DNA from: Candidatus Zixiibacteriota bacterium
Lineage (GTDB): Bacteria; Zixibacteria; MSB-5A5; WJJR01; JAJRUJ01
Length of the DNA stretch: 53,648 nt
Assembly: GCA_020051695.1 (NCBI GenBank)
Contig: JAGVQM010000029.1
Location: 1-53,648, forward strand
Direction of reading: 5' to 3'
Shown: positions 26,714 through 36,389 of the stretch, in pieces
Layout: every line of letters starts with the position of its first letter
Numbering within the stretch: the first letter of the stretch is position 1
The notes under the pieces: generated by a model
What the model saw: only the letters and a program-made list of their open reading frames with translations
What the model was told of the DNA's origin: nothing
Database searches by the model: none
Position numbers and translations under genes: made by a program

Positions 26714-27594
26714 GGCACATTTTTCCAGCGCCGATGGGTCCACAGCCATTGCTCGGGCCGGCGGCGAATGTATTCTTCAAGTTTAGTGGTATACAACTGT
26801 GTGAGAGCCATGATATCCTGATCTGTATCACCGCTCGGCGAATACTGCAGCGGCCCTTCGCAGATCGCCCGGTGGCGGTCGTCCGGCTGCCGCACGAAAA
26901 CACCATGATAAATCGGGCAGCCCAGTTTCAAGGCAATGGCCGCCGGACCGCGATGCGTGGCGGTCGTGCGGCCGAAAAATTTCACCGGCACGCCGTCATT
27001 ACCGGCATATTGATCGGCCAGGATCGCCACCAAACGATTATTCTTCAATGAAACGATGATTTGTCTGCTGGCTTTTTGGGTGGGGATGATCCCGACACCG
27101 GTGGCGCGCCGCAGGTCATTATAGAACTCATCGGCGGATTGGTTGCGCTGCGGCTTGACCACGACATCGATGGGATACCCCCGCGCGGCAATCCAGGCCG
27201 CGAACATCTCCCAATTGCCGAAATGCGCCGACAGCAAAATCGCGCCCTTGCCCTCCACCAGTGCCTCATCGAACATCCCCGGATTATCACAATCGACTTT
27301 GGCCAATAGTTCTTCCCTGCGCAGTGATGGAAAGCGAAAGACCTCGATGGCGGTCCGGCCGATGTTTTGAAATACCTCCCGAGTAATTCTATCGACCTCC
27401 GACGGCGCAAGCTCATCCCCCAGGGCCCGCTGCAGATTATCCGCCGCTACCTGTCGGCGAAACCCGGCCAGATGATACCCGATCACCCCCAGACTCCGCC
27501 CGAGTTCGTATGCCGATTTCTCGGGCAGCGCGCGCGCCAGCGCTGCCGCCGCTTTCAATCCGATGGTCTGCAGTGTATAATTTAATGTACTCAT
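26710..27594 (-). CDS. Lipid A biosynthesis (lysophospholipid) acyltransferase, LpxL-like
   Basis: Inner-membrane acyltransferase of the LpxL/HtrB family that adds secondary acyl chains to lipid A. The 294 aa product has the catalytic HFGNWEM block (HxxxxE type), the downstream ILADQYAGNDGVPVKFFG motif and the C-terminal RPEQWLWTHRRWK signature. It lacks an obvious long N-terminal transmembrane helix, with only a weak hydrophobic stretch (GLKAAAALARAL). It starts 58 nt after the peptidase MA-like gene and overlaps the glycosyltransferase by 4 nt. Acyl chain specificity cannot be told; acylation of another phospholipid-like acceptor is possible. Confidence 0.88.
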   Translation of the reverse strand: MSTLNYTLQTIGLKAAAALARALPEKSAYELGRSLGVIGYHLAGFRRQVAADNLQRALGDELAPSEVDRITREVFQNIGRTAIEVFRFPSLRREELLAKVDCDNPGMFDEALVEGKGAILLSAHFGNWEMFAAWIAARGYPIDVVVKPQRNQSADEFYNDLRRATGVGIIPTQKASRQIIVSLKNNRLVAILADQYAGNDGVPVKFFGRTTATHRGPAAIALKLGCPIYHGVFVRQPDDRHRAICEGPLQYSPSGDTDQDIMALTQLYTTKLEEYIRRRPEQWLWTHRRWKNVP

Positions 27595-27652
27595 GCACAG
27601 GACCGGGGAGGTAGATAACTCATGAACAATAATGCTGCCGCCTCGACAATAC

Positions 27653-28633
27653 TCATTGCTGACCGATTCCCGGGTATTCCTGATCTTTCCGCTCTCCCGC
27701 GGGATAAAAAATATCGTCCGTCGGTGTCGCGCGTTCCCATTCCTCGACTTTTTTCTTCACGTGGCGGCGCTTGAATAAATACAACAGCAACAGCAACAAC
27801 ACAATGACAATCCAGAACAACATCGTATCCGACAGCAGGGTGGCCCAGTTGTACTTGGTTTTGAGATATGCGGCGTATTCATCCTGAAATCCGGCATAAT
27901 CCAGGCCGACCGCAGCCATGAACGCGGGATCGAGCTGGTTGTGGCGGCGCAGCTCACTGATAAATAATAAAAATGAATCCCAGCCATATTCATCTAGCAG
28001 ATATTTCATCCCCAGATAAGATTGACCGTACGCCAGGTGGGCTTTCCCTTCGCCGAAACGATTGAGCGCATCGATTTCATGCAGCGTCAATTCTTCCCCG
28101 GTAAGCACCGCGCGGCCGACTTGCCAGTCATCTCCGAACCGCCACTGGTGGCCGATCAACATGGCGAACCCCTCGTCCATCCAGCGCGGCAGCCGCGACC
28201 AGCCGGCCAGCCGGTGCAGATACAGATGCGCCAGCTCATGGCGCAGGACTTCCGCAAGTTCAATCTGATACGGATACAGGAATGGAGACAAAATGATCAT
28301 GGTGTTCAACTCGGGAATGGCGCACCCCACCCCCCAGTCGGGAAACCGTCCACCGACCACCGAATCGAATTGTTCATGGCGGGTGGCCACCAGCACCACA
28401 ATCGTATCGGCAAATGCGATGCCGCCATACGCGGCCAATTGCCGGTCAGCCGCAGTGAGGATCGAATCAATCGTCTGCTTCAGTTGGGGCTGGGCATCCC
28501 GGATTTCAAAGACGGGATGAATAATCGGCCTGGCGTCGGTACCCCGGGCCGGACGTGACATGACCAGACAACACGCCAGGAGAAAAAAAACAATGCTCAA
28601 TGGGCGTTGGATTGTAATCCGACGCAGCATCAT
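27653..28633 (-). CDS. Membrane-anchored peptidase MA-like metallopeptidase
   Basis: 326 aa gluzincin-type zinc peptidase. It begins with a signal/anchor segment (PLSIVFFLLACCLVMS). The zinc motif HELAH lies in EVLRHELAHLYLHRLAG, and the third ligand Glu follows in RWMDEGFAML, the pattern of the peptidase MA family. A C-terminal transmembrane helix (TMLFWIVIVLLLLLLYLF) and a basic tail follow, so the catalytic domain likely faces the periplasm. ATG 28633 overlaps the AsmA-like stop by 4 nt. Linkage to lipid A and AsmA-like genes suggests a role in envelope assembly; the substrate is unknown. Confidence 0.82.
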   Translation of the reverse strand: MMLRRITIQRPLSIVFFLLACCLVMSRPARGTDARPIIHPVFEIRDAQPQLKQTIDSILTAADRQLAAYGGIAFADTIVVLVATRHEQFDSVVGGRFPDWGVGCAIPELNTMIILSPFLYPYQIELAEVLRHELAHLYLHRLAGWSRLPRWMDEGFAMLIGHQWRFGDDWQVGRAVLTGEELTLHEIDALNRFGEGKAHLAYGQSYLGMKYLLDEYGWDSFLLFISELRRHNQLDPAFMAAVGLDYAGFQDEYAAYLKTKYNWATLLSDTMLFWIVIVLLLLLLYLFKRRHVKKKVEEWERATPTDDIFYPAGERKDQEYPGIGQQ

Positions 28634-31035
28634 TTCCTCCGCCGCGTCTGGTCCAGCAGATTTTTGGCGTTGTCCCGGAGGTTGTCTTCAAAACGCCGGC
28701 GGTTATTTTTGGTGTCCAGGGCAATTACCGGATTGGCGTATGTGCCGGTCAGCGCGAGATCCAGCGCGATACCGCCTGCGCCGCCGAATAAATCGCCCAA
28801 CTGTGAAAGCAGGCCGGAACCACCACCCTGTTTCGGCAGTTGAAGCTGGACACGATAATCCAGCGAACCGTCAAAACCGACCGAACCGGCGATATCATAC
28901 ATGATGCCCTCCGAGGTAAACCGCCAGTCCCGGCAGTACAACCGCCCCTGCTCGATCCAATAATGGGCGGTCATGTCTTTGATCGGTCCGGAATCTTTGA
29001 TATCGGCGATCTGTGCCCGGCCGGCCAGTGTAGAAAGGAACGCCAGACCCGCAAACCGTCCCTCACGCATCGTGACATCACCGGTCGCAGTCAGCGAGCG
29101 GAAAACATCGCCCCCCTCGACACCGGCTCCCCCAAATGTCCCTGACAGGTTTATTCTGCCGAACAGATGCCCGCCGAACCCGGTGAAATCGCTCAGGAAC
29201 TCGTTGGCCTCGATTTGTTGGCTTTCAGTTTTCAGTTCAAACACCGGCCGAGTGAAATCGGTGAAGTCGACCTGGGCGTTTCCGGTCATTGTCCCGCCAT
29301 AAACTCGGCCGTTGATCTCACTGATCGCCAAAATCCAATCGGCATAGGTGATCCTGCCGGTGACGCCGCCGAACGGCACACCGAAATAGACAGCCGAGTC
29401 CACTTGCATCACACCCTCGGCGATCATATCGACCAGCGGCAGCGGCGGCGGAACAGATGAGGTATCGTCTTCCGGGAACATCTGATCCAGATCAATGAAA
29501 GGTGAGTGCAGTTCGAAATCAAAGCGGGGTTTGGCGACATCCTTGAATCCATGCAACAGGTAAGGCACCAATTCATGAATCCGCCCCTTGATTTCCACCG
29601 TCGATGGCCCGGAACGCAGCGTAAACCGCTCGACACTCGCCTCCCGACCCGTGAACCTGATCATGCCGGAAACATCATCAAGCGGCATAACCGTCGTATC
29701 CGCCGAACGCCAGCGCACATTTTGCAACGCCACCTGGCCGTTGACACTCATTGTTTGCCAGTTTTTCAATGCCCCAAAACCGGAAAGTGCGATCGCAATC
29801 TGCCCCCCGGTTTCGGCTGTGCCGGGGTACTTCAACACATTAACAAGTCGGGCCATCTCGATGGTACAATTGATTCCACCGGAGACATTCGGACTGGCGA
29901 ATTGGTCGACTGCCACATTGGCGCTTACCGGAATATCAGCGACGTTCATTGATTGCGTGGTCACTGACGCCACTGTCTTGTTCAACCGGATATCCAGCCC
30001 GCCGATGGCGAAGGGGAGTTTTCGCTCACCCAAGCTGCCGTTCAAATTGGACAGGAGGATTTTGCCCTCCGCGTAGGGAAACGTGCCTCCCGGCGGGGGC
30101 GACGATATCCCGACCTCCGCCTGCAATTCACCGGTGGGCGGGCCGTCCGGAAAGACGGTAGATCGCAGTGTATCGGGCAGGATGTCGAAAATCCGGCCCA
30201 ATGCTGTCTGCTCGATCATGATCTCGATGGCATAGACTGCCGAATCGCCCGGGTTTTTGAGAGTGCCGCTGAGCGTAACGGGAATGCCGAATGCGGTTAA
30301 TGTTGCCTGCTCCCAGGCGAAAGATTTATCCATCAGGCCCATCCGGAGATCAAAATCGAGTCCGGGCCTGGCCTTGGTTAAATCGAGATCAAATGTCCCG
30401 GTATGGAATTTCCCGCTGTCAACGGTAATCCGGCCGTGGGCCCGGGCGGTGAGTTCCTCTTCCTGCGCGGTCAATTCCAACCGCCCGTTGGTCTGCGCCA
30501 ATTCGAAAGATGTCTCGGCCGCATAATCATCCAGCGAAACAGTGATCCCGATGAACTCCATATCCCCGGCAACCGGGATCCGCGGCAACGCGGCGATGGC
30601 GCTGTCAACCGGCGTGACCGGGACTGTTGTTGTGTCGGGCTTGACAATGTTGGTCCAGTTGTTGCCATGAGCATCGCGCTCCAACCGCAATTCACCGGGA
30701 CCGATTAACACACGATCCAAAACAACATCACCGGACAACAACGGCCAAAACCGCACTTTGACATCTAACTCGTCCAGATGCAAAAACACGGGTCGGGTAA
30801 AGCCCGGCGCGTTGCCGAGGGTGACTTGTTCCAAGCGGACACCCAGACCGCCCCAGAATGATATCTTGGCGCTTTGAATGTCGATTTCGCGGTTGAGGTT
30901 CTGCTCCAGTTGCGGCCGTACCGTGGCGAGGATTTTCTCATCGGTGAAATACAACCGAGCGAAAACAAGCGCCAGGACAAACGCCACGGCCAGCGTGCCG
31001 GCCAGAATCAACACCACACGGATCAGACGATTCAT
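28630..31035 (-). CDS. AsmA-family envelope biogenesis protein
   Basis: 801 aa protein anchored by one N-terminal transmembrane helix (VVLILAGTLAVAFVLALVFA), with a very long beta-rich periplasmic part. The N-terminal pattern (INREIDIQSAKISFWGGLGV-like, LDELDVKVRFWPLLSGDVVLDR) is the AsmA chorein-like signature, and the C-terminal AsmA_2-like region ends with DIKDSGPIKDMTAHYWIEQG and the GSVGFDGSLDYRVQLQLP strand. Such proteins are thought to shuttle phospholipids between membranes. ATG 31035 follows GGAG with 8-nt spacing; GTG 31044 is the alternative. It lies 30 bp after the UPF0173 gene and overlaps the peptidase gene. Confidence 0.85.
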   Translation of the reverse strand: MNRLIRVVLILAGTLAVAFVLALVFARLYFTDEKILATVRPQLEQNLNREIDIQSAKISFWGGLGVRLEQVTLGNAPGFTRPVFLHLDELDVKVRFWPLLSGDVVLDRVLIGPGELRLERDAHGNNWTNIVKPDTTTVPVTPVDSAIAALPRIPVAGDMEFIGITVSLDDYAAETSFELAQTNGRLELTAQEEELTARAHGRITVDSGKFHTGTFDLDLTKARPGLDFDLRMGLMDKSFAWEQATLTAFGIPVTLSGTLKNPGDSAVYAIEIMIEQTALGRIFDILPDTLRSTVFPDGPPTGELQAEVGISSPPPGGTFPYAEGKILLSNLNGSLGERKLPFAIGGLDIRLNKTVASVTTQSMNVADIPVSANVAVDQFASPNVSGGINCTIEMARLVNVLKYPGTAETGGQIAIALSGFGALKNWQTMSVNGQVALQNVRWRSADTTVMPLDDVSGMIRFTGREASVERFTLRSGPSTVEIKGRIHELVPYLLHGFKDVAKPRFDFELHSPFIDLDQMFPEDDTSSVPPPLPLVDMIAEGVMQVDSAVYFGVPFGGVTGRITYADWILAISEINGRVYGGTMTGNAQVDFTDFTRPVFELKTESQQIEANEFLSDFTGFGGHLFGRINLSGTFGGAGVEGGDVFRSLTATGDVTMREGRFAGLAFLSTLAGRAQIADIKDSGPIKDMTAHYWIEQGRLYCRDWRFTSEGIMYDIAGSVGFDGSLDYRVQLQLPKQGGGSGLLSQLGDLFGGAGGIALDLALTGTYANPVIALDTKNNRRRFEDNLRDNAKNLLDQTRRRK

Positions 31036-31065
31036 CGGCAACACTCCGGGGAAGCTGCAGTCATA

Positions 31066-31749
31066 TTAGAATTCGTACTCTCCGCCGACTTCCAGCACGA
31101 CGACCTTCGCGCCTTTCTTGCGCGCTTCGGCGGCAAAAGCATGCGGGTCCTGCTTAATCAGGCCGAAGGTGTCATAGTGCATGGGGATGACCGTTTTGGG
31201 CGCCAGAAGTTCCACAGCTTTAACCGCATCGGCCGGCCCCATCGTAAAATTATCGCCGATCGGCAGCAGGGCAACATCCACCGGATGCATCTCGCCGATA
31301 AGTTTCATATCGTAGAAAACCCCGGTATCGCCCGCGTGATAAATTGTTTTGCCCTCGGAGAAAACCAAAAACCCACAGGGATTACCCAGATACAACGTAC
31401 CGTCATCCCCACCGCCGGAGCCATGATGAGCAATCGTCAGTTTGACCCGGCCAAAATCAAAATCCCATCCGCCGCCAATATGCATGGGGTGCACGGTGGC
31501 GCCCTGGCGATTACAATAGACCGCTAACTCGTTGGGCGCGACAATCGTAGCTCCGGAGGATTTGGCGATAGCCAGCCCGTCCCCCAGATGGTCGCCGTGC
31601 CCGTGGGTCAGCAGGATATAATCGGGCCTTAGCATTTCGGGGTTTTCCCTGGCTAGCGGATTCCCACTTAAGAACGGGTCGATTAAGATTTTTTTGCCCC
31701 CGGCCTCCAGCCAAAAGCAGCTATGTGACAACCAGCGAAGTTTCGGCAT
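31066..31749 (-). CDS. UPF0173-family metal-dependent hydrolase
   Basis: 227 aa metallo-beta-lactamase-fold protein of the UPF0173 group (UlaG/RNase-Z-like). The metal motif THGHGDHLGD, the later TIAHHGSGGG, IYHAGDTGVF (Asp ligand) and the C-terminal VIPMHYDTFG (His) are intact. The family substrate is not known. ATG 31749 starts with the usual MPKLRWLSHSCFWLE. It is the first gene of the minus-strand envelope operon, with the restriction-modification gene divergent across a 176-bp gap. Confidence 0.9.
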   Translation of the reverse strand: MPKLRWLSHSCFWLEAGGKKILIDPFLSGNPLARENPEMLRPDYILLTHGHGDHLGDGLAIAKSSGATIVAPNELAVYCNRQGATVHPMHIGGGWDFDFGRVKLTIAHHGSGGGDDGTLYLGNPCGFLVFSEGKTIYHAGDTGVFYDMKLIGEMHPVDVALLPIGDNFTMGPADAVKAVELLAPKTVIPMHYDTFGLIKQDPHAFAAEARKKGAKVVVLEVGGEYEF

Positions 31750-31925
31750 ATGTACCTCCTTGCCCTATTATACGCATTTCCCCCGCCGGGCAATATATCC
31801 CTCCGGCGGGGGAAGGCAAGGGGGATTGGTAACCCAAAAAATGATTGCAGGATACGGCACTGGCCCTTACTTTATTTTGGTCTGTTTATGATCGGTCGTA
31901 TGGGTTTAATGAGATAGACAAGACA

Positions 31926-34900
31926 ATGAATCCGAATCAGGAAACCCTCTTCCCCCGGGATCATAAAGCACGCTATGGCGAAAACCGCCTGCAACGCAGT
32001 CTTTTTCTCCCCAAATTATTGAAAATCGATTCCGCCGATACCCGGTTGGAGGATGAAACTCAAAAACAGGCGTTCAAAATCATTGAAAAATGGGCCAACC
32101 TTGAAGAAAGCGGCAAATTGGCTAAAAAGAATGAGACCGCCCTGGAAGGTGAGTTCCTGACCGACGTTTTCGGCAAGGCGCTGGGTTATACCTTGTTTTC
32201 GGAAAATTTGCGGGAATGGAACCTGAATCCTAAGTATTCCATTAATGGCGGGATTGCAGACGCGGCAATCGGTTTGTTCAATAACGACACTCCGGCAACC
32301 CCGTTGGCTGTGATCGAACTGAAAGGACCGCAGACCAACCTGGACCGGGATCGCTTCAATGGACGGACCGCTATCCAACAATGCTGGGATTACATGAATG
32401 CTCTACCCGGTTGCCAATGGGGGATCGTATCAAACTATGTGAGTATCAGGTTATATCACCGTTCCGTTTCTTCTAAAATATATCAACTTTTTGTTCTGCA
32501 GGAACTCCGCGAACTATCGGTATTCCGCCAATTTTACTATGTCATGGAAAAAGGCGGGCTGCTGCCTTCACCTGACCGTGAAATTCCCCGCGCCGTAAAC
32601 TTGCTGCGGAAAACCGATGAAAGACAGCGGGAAGTCGGTGATGAACTGTACAATGAGTATGACCGCAAGCGTTATGATCTAATTGTCCACTTGATTGGAA
32701 AAAGACATAAGAGGGCCGTCGACAAAGCTATTCGCATTGCCCAAAAAATTCTTGACCGCATAATTTTCATCGCTTTCTGTGAAGACCGCGACTTGCTGCC
32801 GGCAGATTCCATTCTCAAGGCATACAATAGGGTCGCGGCATATCACGAGATGACCAATCCACGGTGGCAAAACTTCTTACACCTGTTTAGTAAAATTGAT
32901 AAAGGAGACAGGGCATTAGGCATTTCCCCATATGACGGCGGACTATTTCGCGTCGATGACGACATTGACAAATTGAACCTGGATGATGAATGGACTGGCT
33001 TTTTTAATTCCATCGGGGAGTATGATTTCCGCCATGAAATCGACGTCGACATCCTGGGACATATTTTCGAAAGATCAATCAATGACGTGGAGGTGATCCG
33101 TCGTGGGGGGTTCTTTGAACCGGGACCGGTGGACGATTCCACTCCCAAAATGCTCAAATCGGCCGAGCGCAAAAAATTCGGCATCTTCTACACCCCGCCC
33201 GAATTCACGTCATTAATCGTGGCCAACACGGTAACGAGAATAATCGATGATCGGTTCGAGGCCCTGGCGCATCAATACGGCGGAAAGCGAACGGACTTTG
33301 AAACGGGCGAACCCGCCCCCCACAAGGCAAAATACTGGAAAGGGTGCCTCGAAATTCTGCAAAACTTGAGAATCGTCGATCCGGCCTGCGGCAGCGGTGC
33401 ATTTCTCATCGCCGCGTATGAGGCATTGGACGATAAATATAATTATGTGACAGGGTACTTATCCCATCATGGCGGCACCAACGTCCCCGACCCGTTGGAA
33501 GACATTCCAGATATTATCGTTAAAAACAATCTGTACGGTGTGGATTTGTCGAAAGAAGCAGTTGAGATCACGCAACTGTCATTATGGCTTCGCACCGCGC
33601 GCAAGGGCAGATCACTTGCAGACTTGTCCCAAAATATCGTGCAGGGTAATAGTCTGGTTTCTGACCGAAATGTGCACCCGCTGGCACTGGATTGGGAAAA
33701 CGTCTTTCCCGGCGTATTCAAAAAAGAAAATCCGGGGTTCGATTGTGTCATCGGTAATCCGCCGTGGGAGCGGATCAAACTGCAGGAACGCGAATTTTTC
33801 GACGCCGGTGCGCCGGAGATCGCCTCCACGGTTAACGCCGCCAAACGCCGGCAATTAATCGACAAACTGAAGAAAACCGACCCCGGACTGTACGACCGTT
33901 ATCTTACGGCCAGAAACGATGCTGATGCAACACTATCATATATTCGTGCTTCCGGCGTCTACCCCTTGACCGGCCAGGGGGATATTAACACATATGCTGT
34001 ATTTGCCGAATTGGCCAATAACCTTGTTTCATCTGAGGGGCGAGTGGGATTGTTGGTGCCATCGGGAATTGCCACGGATCATACTACAAAAGAAATTTTT
34101 GAAGAATTATTGAATTCTAAACGTCTCTCCGGCTTATTCGATTTTGAAAATCGTCAGAAAATATTCCCGGACGTAGACGGGCGATTTAAATTTTGTGTCC
34201 TGCTTTTCGGCGGGACCCAGATGACAACTTCCAACGTGGATTTTGTGTTTTTTGCCCATCACATGGAAGACCTGCAAGACAAAACCCGGCACATCAAGCT
34301 AAGCCCGGCAGATATTGAATTATTTAATCCCAACACAAAAACATGCCCGATTTTCCGTTCGCCCCGGGACGCAGCTTTGACCAAAGTGATCTACCAACGC
34401 GTGCCCATTCTGGTCGACGAACGACGAAAATCAGGTGGTAATCCGTGGGGCATTAGATTCTTCACCATGTTCCACCAGACAAATGATGCAGAATTATTCA
34501 AAACGGCAGAAGATTTGAAATCTGCCAAATTCAAATTGCATGGTTCACGCTGGAAAAAAGGCAAGACCGAGTTTCTTCCACTTTACGAAGCGAAGATGAT
34601 CCAGATGTACGATCACCGGGCTGCGAGTGTAGTCATCGAAGAAAAAAACTGGATGCGCCAGGGACAAACTGAAGAGACCGTTCAAGTACAACATCAAAAT
34701 CCGGAATTTACCGTGATTCCACGGTGGTGGGTCCAGAAAGAGGAAATCCTTAAACGGCTGCTCGACGTCGAAATTCCTGGTTTCATATGCATTAAAGACG
34801 TAACCAGCGCAACCAACCGACGAACAATGATCGCCGCGTATTTGCCTCTCGTCGGGACTCTTAATTCCGCGCCGATTATATTTACCGGGCAGGACATTGC

Positions 34901-35375
34901 TCCTCGAAGACTATTATGCATGTTAGCCAATTTGAATAGCCTTCCCCTGGATTTTATTGCTCGTCAGAAAGTGGGCGGAGTACATCTAAATTTCTTTATC
35001 GTTGAGCAATTACCTATTTTCAATCCGGATTTTTATGCCGAACGCTGCCCGTGGGATAAGCGGCAGACGCTGGAAAAATGGATTTCCGACCGCGTTTTGA
35101 AACTTACTTGCACCAACGAAGAAATGCGGCCATTGGCCGAGGCAGCGGGATTTGATCCCCCGATCCACAAATGGAATCCGCGAGATCGAGTTAACTTGTC
35201 GGCAGAACTTGATGCGGCCTATTTCCTGCTCTATGGCATAACACGTGACGATGTCGAATATATCCTCTCCACGTTCAGCGGAGTAGGCAAGACTGACAAG
35301 GATTTATTCGAGGCGGCTGGAGTCGTCCCCCAAATTCTCAAACATTACGACGCATTGAGACAAAAATCTGCTTAA
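31926..35375 (+). CDS. Single-chain type IIG-like restriction-modification enzyme (Eco57I class)
   Basis: 1149 aa fused endonuclease-methyltransferase. The N-terminal region has a PD-(D/E)xK arrangement (Asp 112, Glu 131, Lys 133 in VIELKG). Then come N6-adenine methyltransferase motif I DPACGSGAF (from residue 485) and motif IV NPPW (residue 611), as in the Eco57I methylase family. The C-terminal part (WWVQKEEILKRLL, FIARQKVGGVHLNFFIVEQL) fits a target-recognition domain. ATG 31926 is the best start; the frame opens at 31845. Base composition looks more AT-rich than the flanking genes, suggesting horizontal transfer, but no integrase or specificity subunit lies nearby. It is probably self-sufficient. 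Methylation-only activity is possible if the nuclease part is inactive. Confidence 0.85.
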   Translation: MNPNQETLFPRDHKARYGENRLQRSLFLPKLLKIDSADTRLEDETQKQAFKIIEKWANLEESGKLAKKNETALEGEFLTDVFGKALGYTLFSENLREWNLNPKYSINGGIADAAIGLFNNDTPATPLAVIELKGPQTNLDRDRFNGRTAIQQCWDYMNALPGCQWGIVSNYVSIRLYHRSVSSKIYQLFVLQELRELSVFRQFYYVMEKGGLLPSPDREIPRAVNLLRKTDERQREVGDELYNEYDRKRYDLIVHLIGKRHKRAVDKAIRIAQKILDRIIFIAFCEDRDLLPADSILKAYNRVAAYHEMTNPRWQNFLHLFSKIDKGDRALGISPYDGGLFRVDDDIDKLNLDDEWTGFFNSIGEYDFRHEIDVDILGHIFERSINDVEVIRRGGFFEPGPVDDSTPKMLKSAERKKFGIFYTPPEFTSLIVANTVTRIIDDRFEALAHQYGGKRTDFETGEPAPHKAKYWKGCLEILQNLRIVDPACGSGAFLIAAYEALDDKYNYVTGYLSHHGGTNVPDPLEDIPDIIVKNNLYGVDLSKEAVEITQLSLWLRTARKGRSLADLSQNIVQGNSLVSDRNVHPLALDWENVFPGVFKKENPGFDCVIGNPPWERIKLQEREFFDAGAPEIASTVNAAKRRQLIDKLKKTDPGLYDRYLTARNDADATLSYIRASGVYPLTGQGDINTYAVFAELANNLVSSEGRVGLLVPSGIATDHTTKEIFEELLNSKRLSGLFDFENRQKIFPDVDGRFKFCVLLFGGTQMTTSNVDFVFFAHHMEDLQDKTRHIKLSPADIELFNPNTKTCPIFRSPRDAALTKVIYQRVPILVDERRKSGGNPWGIRFFTMFHQTNDAELFKTAEDLKSAKFKLHGSRWKKGKTEFLPLYEAKMIQMYDHRAASVVIEEKNWMRQGQTEETVQVQHQNPEFTVIPRWWVQKEEILKRLLDVEIPGFICIKDVTSATNRRTMIAAYLPLVGTLNSAPIIFTGQDIAPRRLLCMLANLNSLPLDFIARQKVGGVHLNFFIVEQLPIFNPDFYAERCPWDKRQTLEKWISDRVLKLTCTNEEMRPLAEAAGFDPPIHKWNPRDRVNLSAELDAAYFLLYGITRDDVEYILSTFSGVGKTDKDLFEAAGVVPQILKHYDALRQKSA

Positions 35376-35393
35376 GCTGGACGCAGGCAGATG

Positions 35394-36083
35394 CTACTTC
35401 GTCGACAGCCCCAACTTGGCCAGCGTGTCGGGGTAACGGCGTTGCAGGTCGGTGCGGATTTTCTTGCGGGCACGGTGCAAATACCAGCGGACTGTCGCCT
35501 GCGGCATCCCCATGATGCTGGAGATTTCGTCGATGCTCAACCCCTTGACATCTTTATTTAAAAAGGCGACCCGCTGCTTGTCGTTGAGTTTCTCGGCGGC
35601 TTCCATCACATAGTTCTTCAACTCTTTAAGCTGGAACAACTGCTCGGGGTTCTTGATGTTGACTTCCTTGGATTCCTTGATATCGTCCAGCTCTTCAAAC
35701 TTGTGCTTGCGGAACTTGCGGACATAGTCGATTGAGGCGTTGACCGCAATACGGTACAGCCAGGTCGAAAACCGCTTGCTGGTATCGAACCGCTCGAGGT
35801 TGTAATAGGTCTTCACGAAGACCATCTGCGTGATGTCCTTGGCGTCGTCGTAATCGCCGACCATTTTGTAGGCGATCCCGGCCACCTGGTTGCGGTAGCG
35901 GCCGACCAGCTCGGAATACAGTTCCTTGTGGCCGGCCTGGATTTCGGCAATAATCCGCTTGGTGTCGGCCTCCTGCCGCTCCCGGGCCTCGTCGTTGAGC
36001 TCATCGGCCGTTTTTTCGACCTCGATCAGCTCCGGCTCGTCAGCGGCAGCAACTGATTTATCTATTTTCCGCGGTCTGGCCAC
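35394..36083 (-). CDS. ECF-family RNA polymerase sigma factor with acidic N-terminal extension
   Basis: 229 aa. Sigma region 2 spans about residues 60-125 (VGRYRNQVAGIAYKMVGDYD, ITQMVFVKTYYNLERF, FSTWLYRIAVNASIDYVRK), and region 4 about 165-215 (LNDKQRVAFLNKDVKGLSID, ATVRWYLHRARKKIR). A roughly 45 aa acidic extension (EPELIEVEKTADELNDEARE) precedes region 2, longer than usual. No anti-sigma gene is adjacent. The gene is convergent with the restriction-modification gene and lies 306 bp downstream of the M23 peptidase gene on the same strand. Target promoters cannot be inferred. Confidence 0.9.
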   Translation of the reverse strand: MARPRKIDKSVAAADEPELIEVEKTADELNDEARERQEADTKRIIAEIQAGHKELYSELVGRYRNQVAGIAYKMVGDYDDAKDITQMVFVKTYYNLERFDTSKRFSTWLYRIAVNASIDYVRKFRKHKFEELDDIKESKEVNIKNPEQLFQLKELKNYVMEAAEKLNDKQRVAFLNKDVKGLSIDEISSIMGMPQATVRWYLHRARKKIRTDLQRRYPDTLAKLGLSTK

Positions 36084-36389
36084 AATCCTACCCTTTACCC
36101 GGTTCCCCGATACACTGCACCCTGCTTCGCCAAGTTACTAAGAAAATGAGACAGATGATACAACAATCGGCTCAGAAAACGGCAATTTGCGTCTTAACAT
36201 CACCAAAAACGACCTTTCCATCGCAAAAATGCCCCATTCCGCCCCGAACAAACGCCCTAATACTATACGAATATAGTAAGATTTGGTTCCGAACAAGCGC
36301 ATAACAAATTGTCGTATAGGCACTTTGCAACAGACATGGCAGGTAGTTCCCCAAGCGCCTAATCTTCAGTCGGCGGGGCGATCATTTGA
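36084..36389. other. Intergenic region upstream of the ECF sigma gene
   Basis: About 306 bases between the M23 peptidase stop and the sigma start. The stretch is AT-rich near 36240-36300 and contains a perfect 7-bp palindrome with a 4-nt loop (36261-36267 with 36272-36278) about 180 bases upstream of the sigma start. I see no convincing small gene. It probably carries the sigma gene's promoter. Confidence 0.4.

Noticed and set aside
36261-36278. Seven-bp palindrome as an operator for the ECF sigma gene
   Set aside because: Short, about 180 bases from the start and AT-rich; a chance match cannot be excluded, so it is only mentioned in the intergenic entry.
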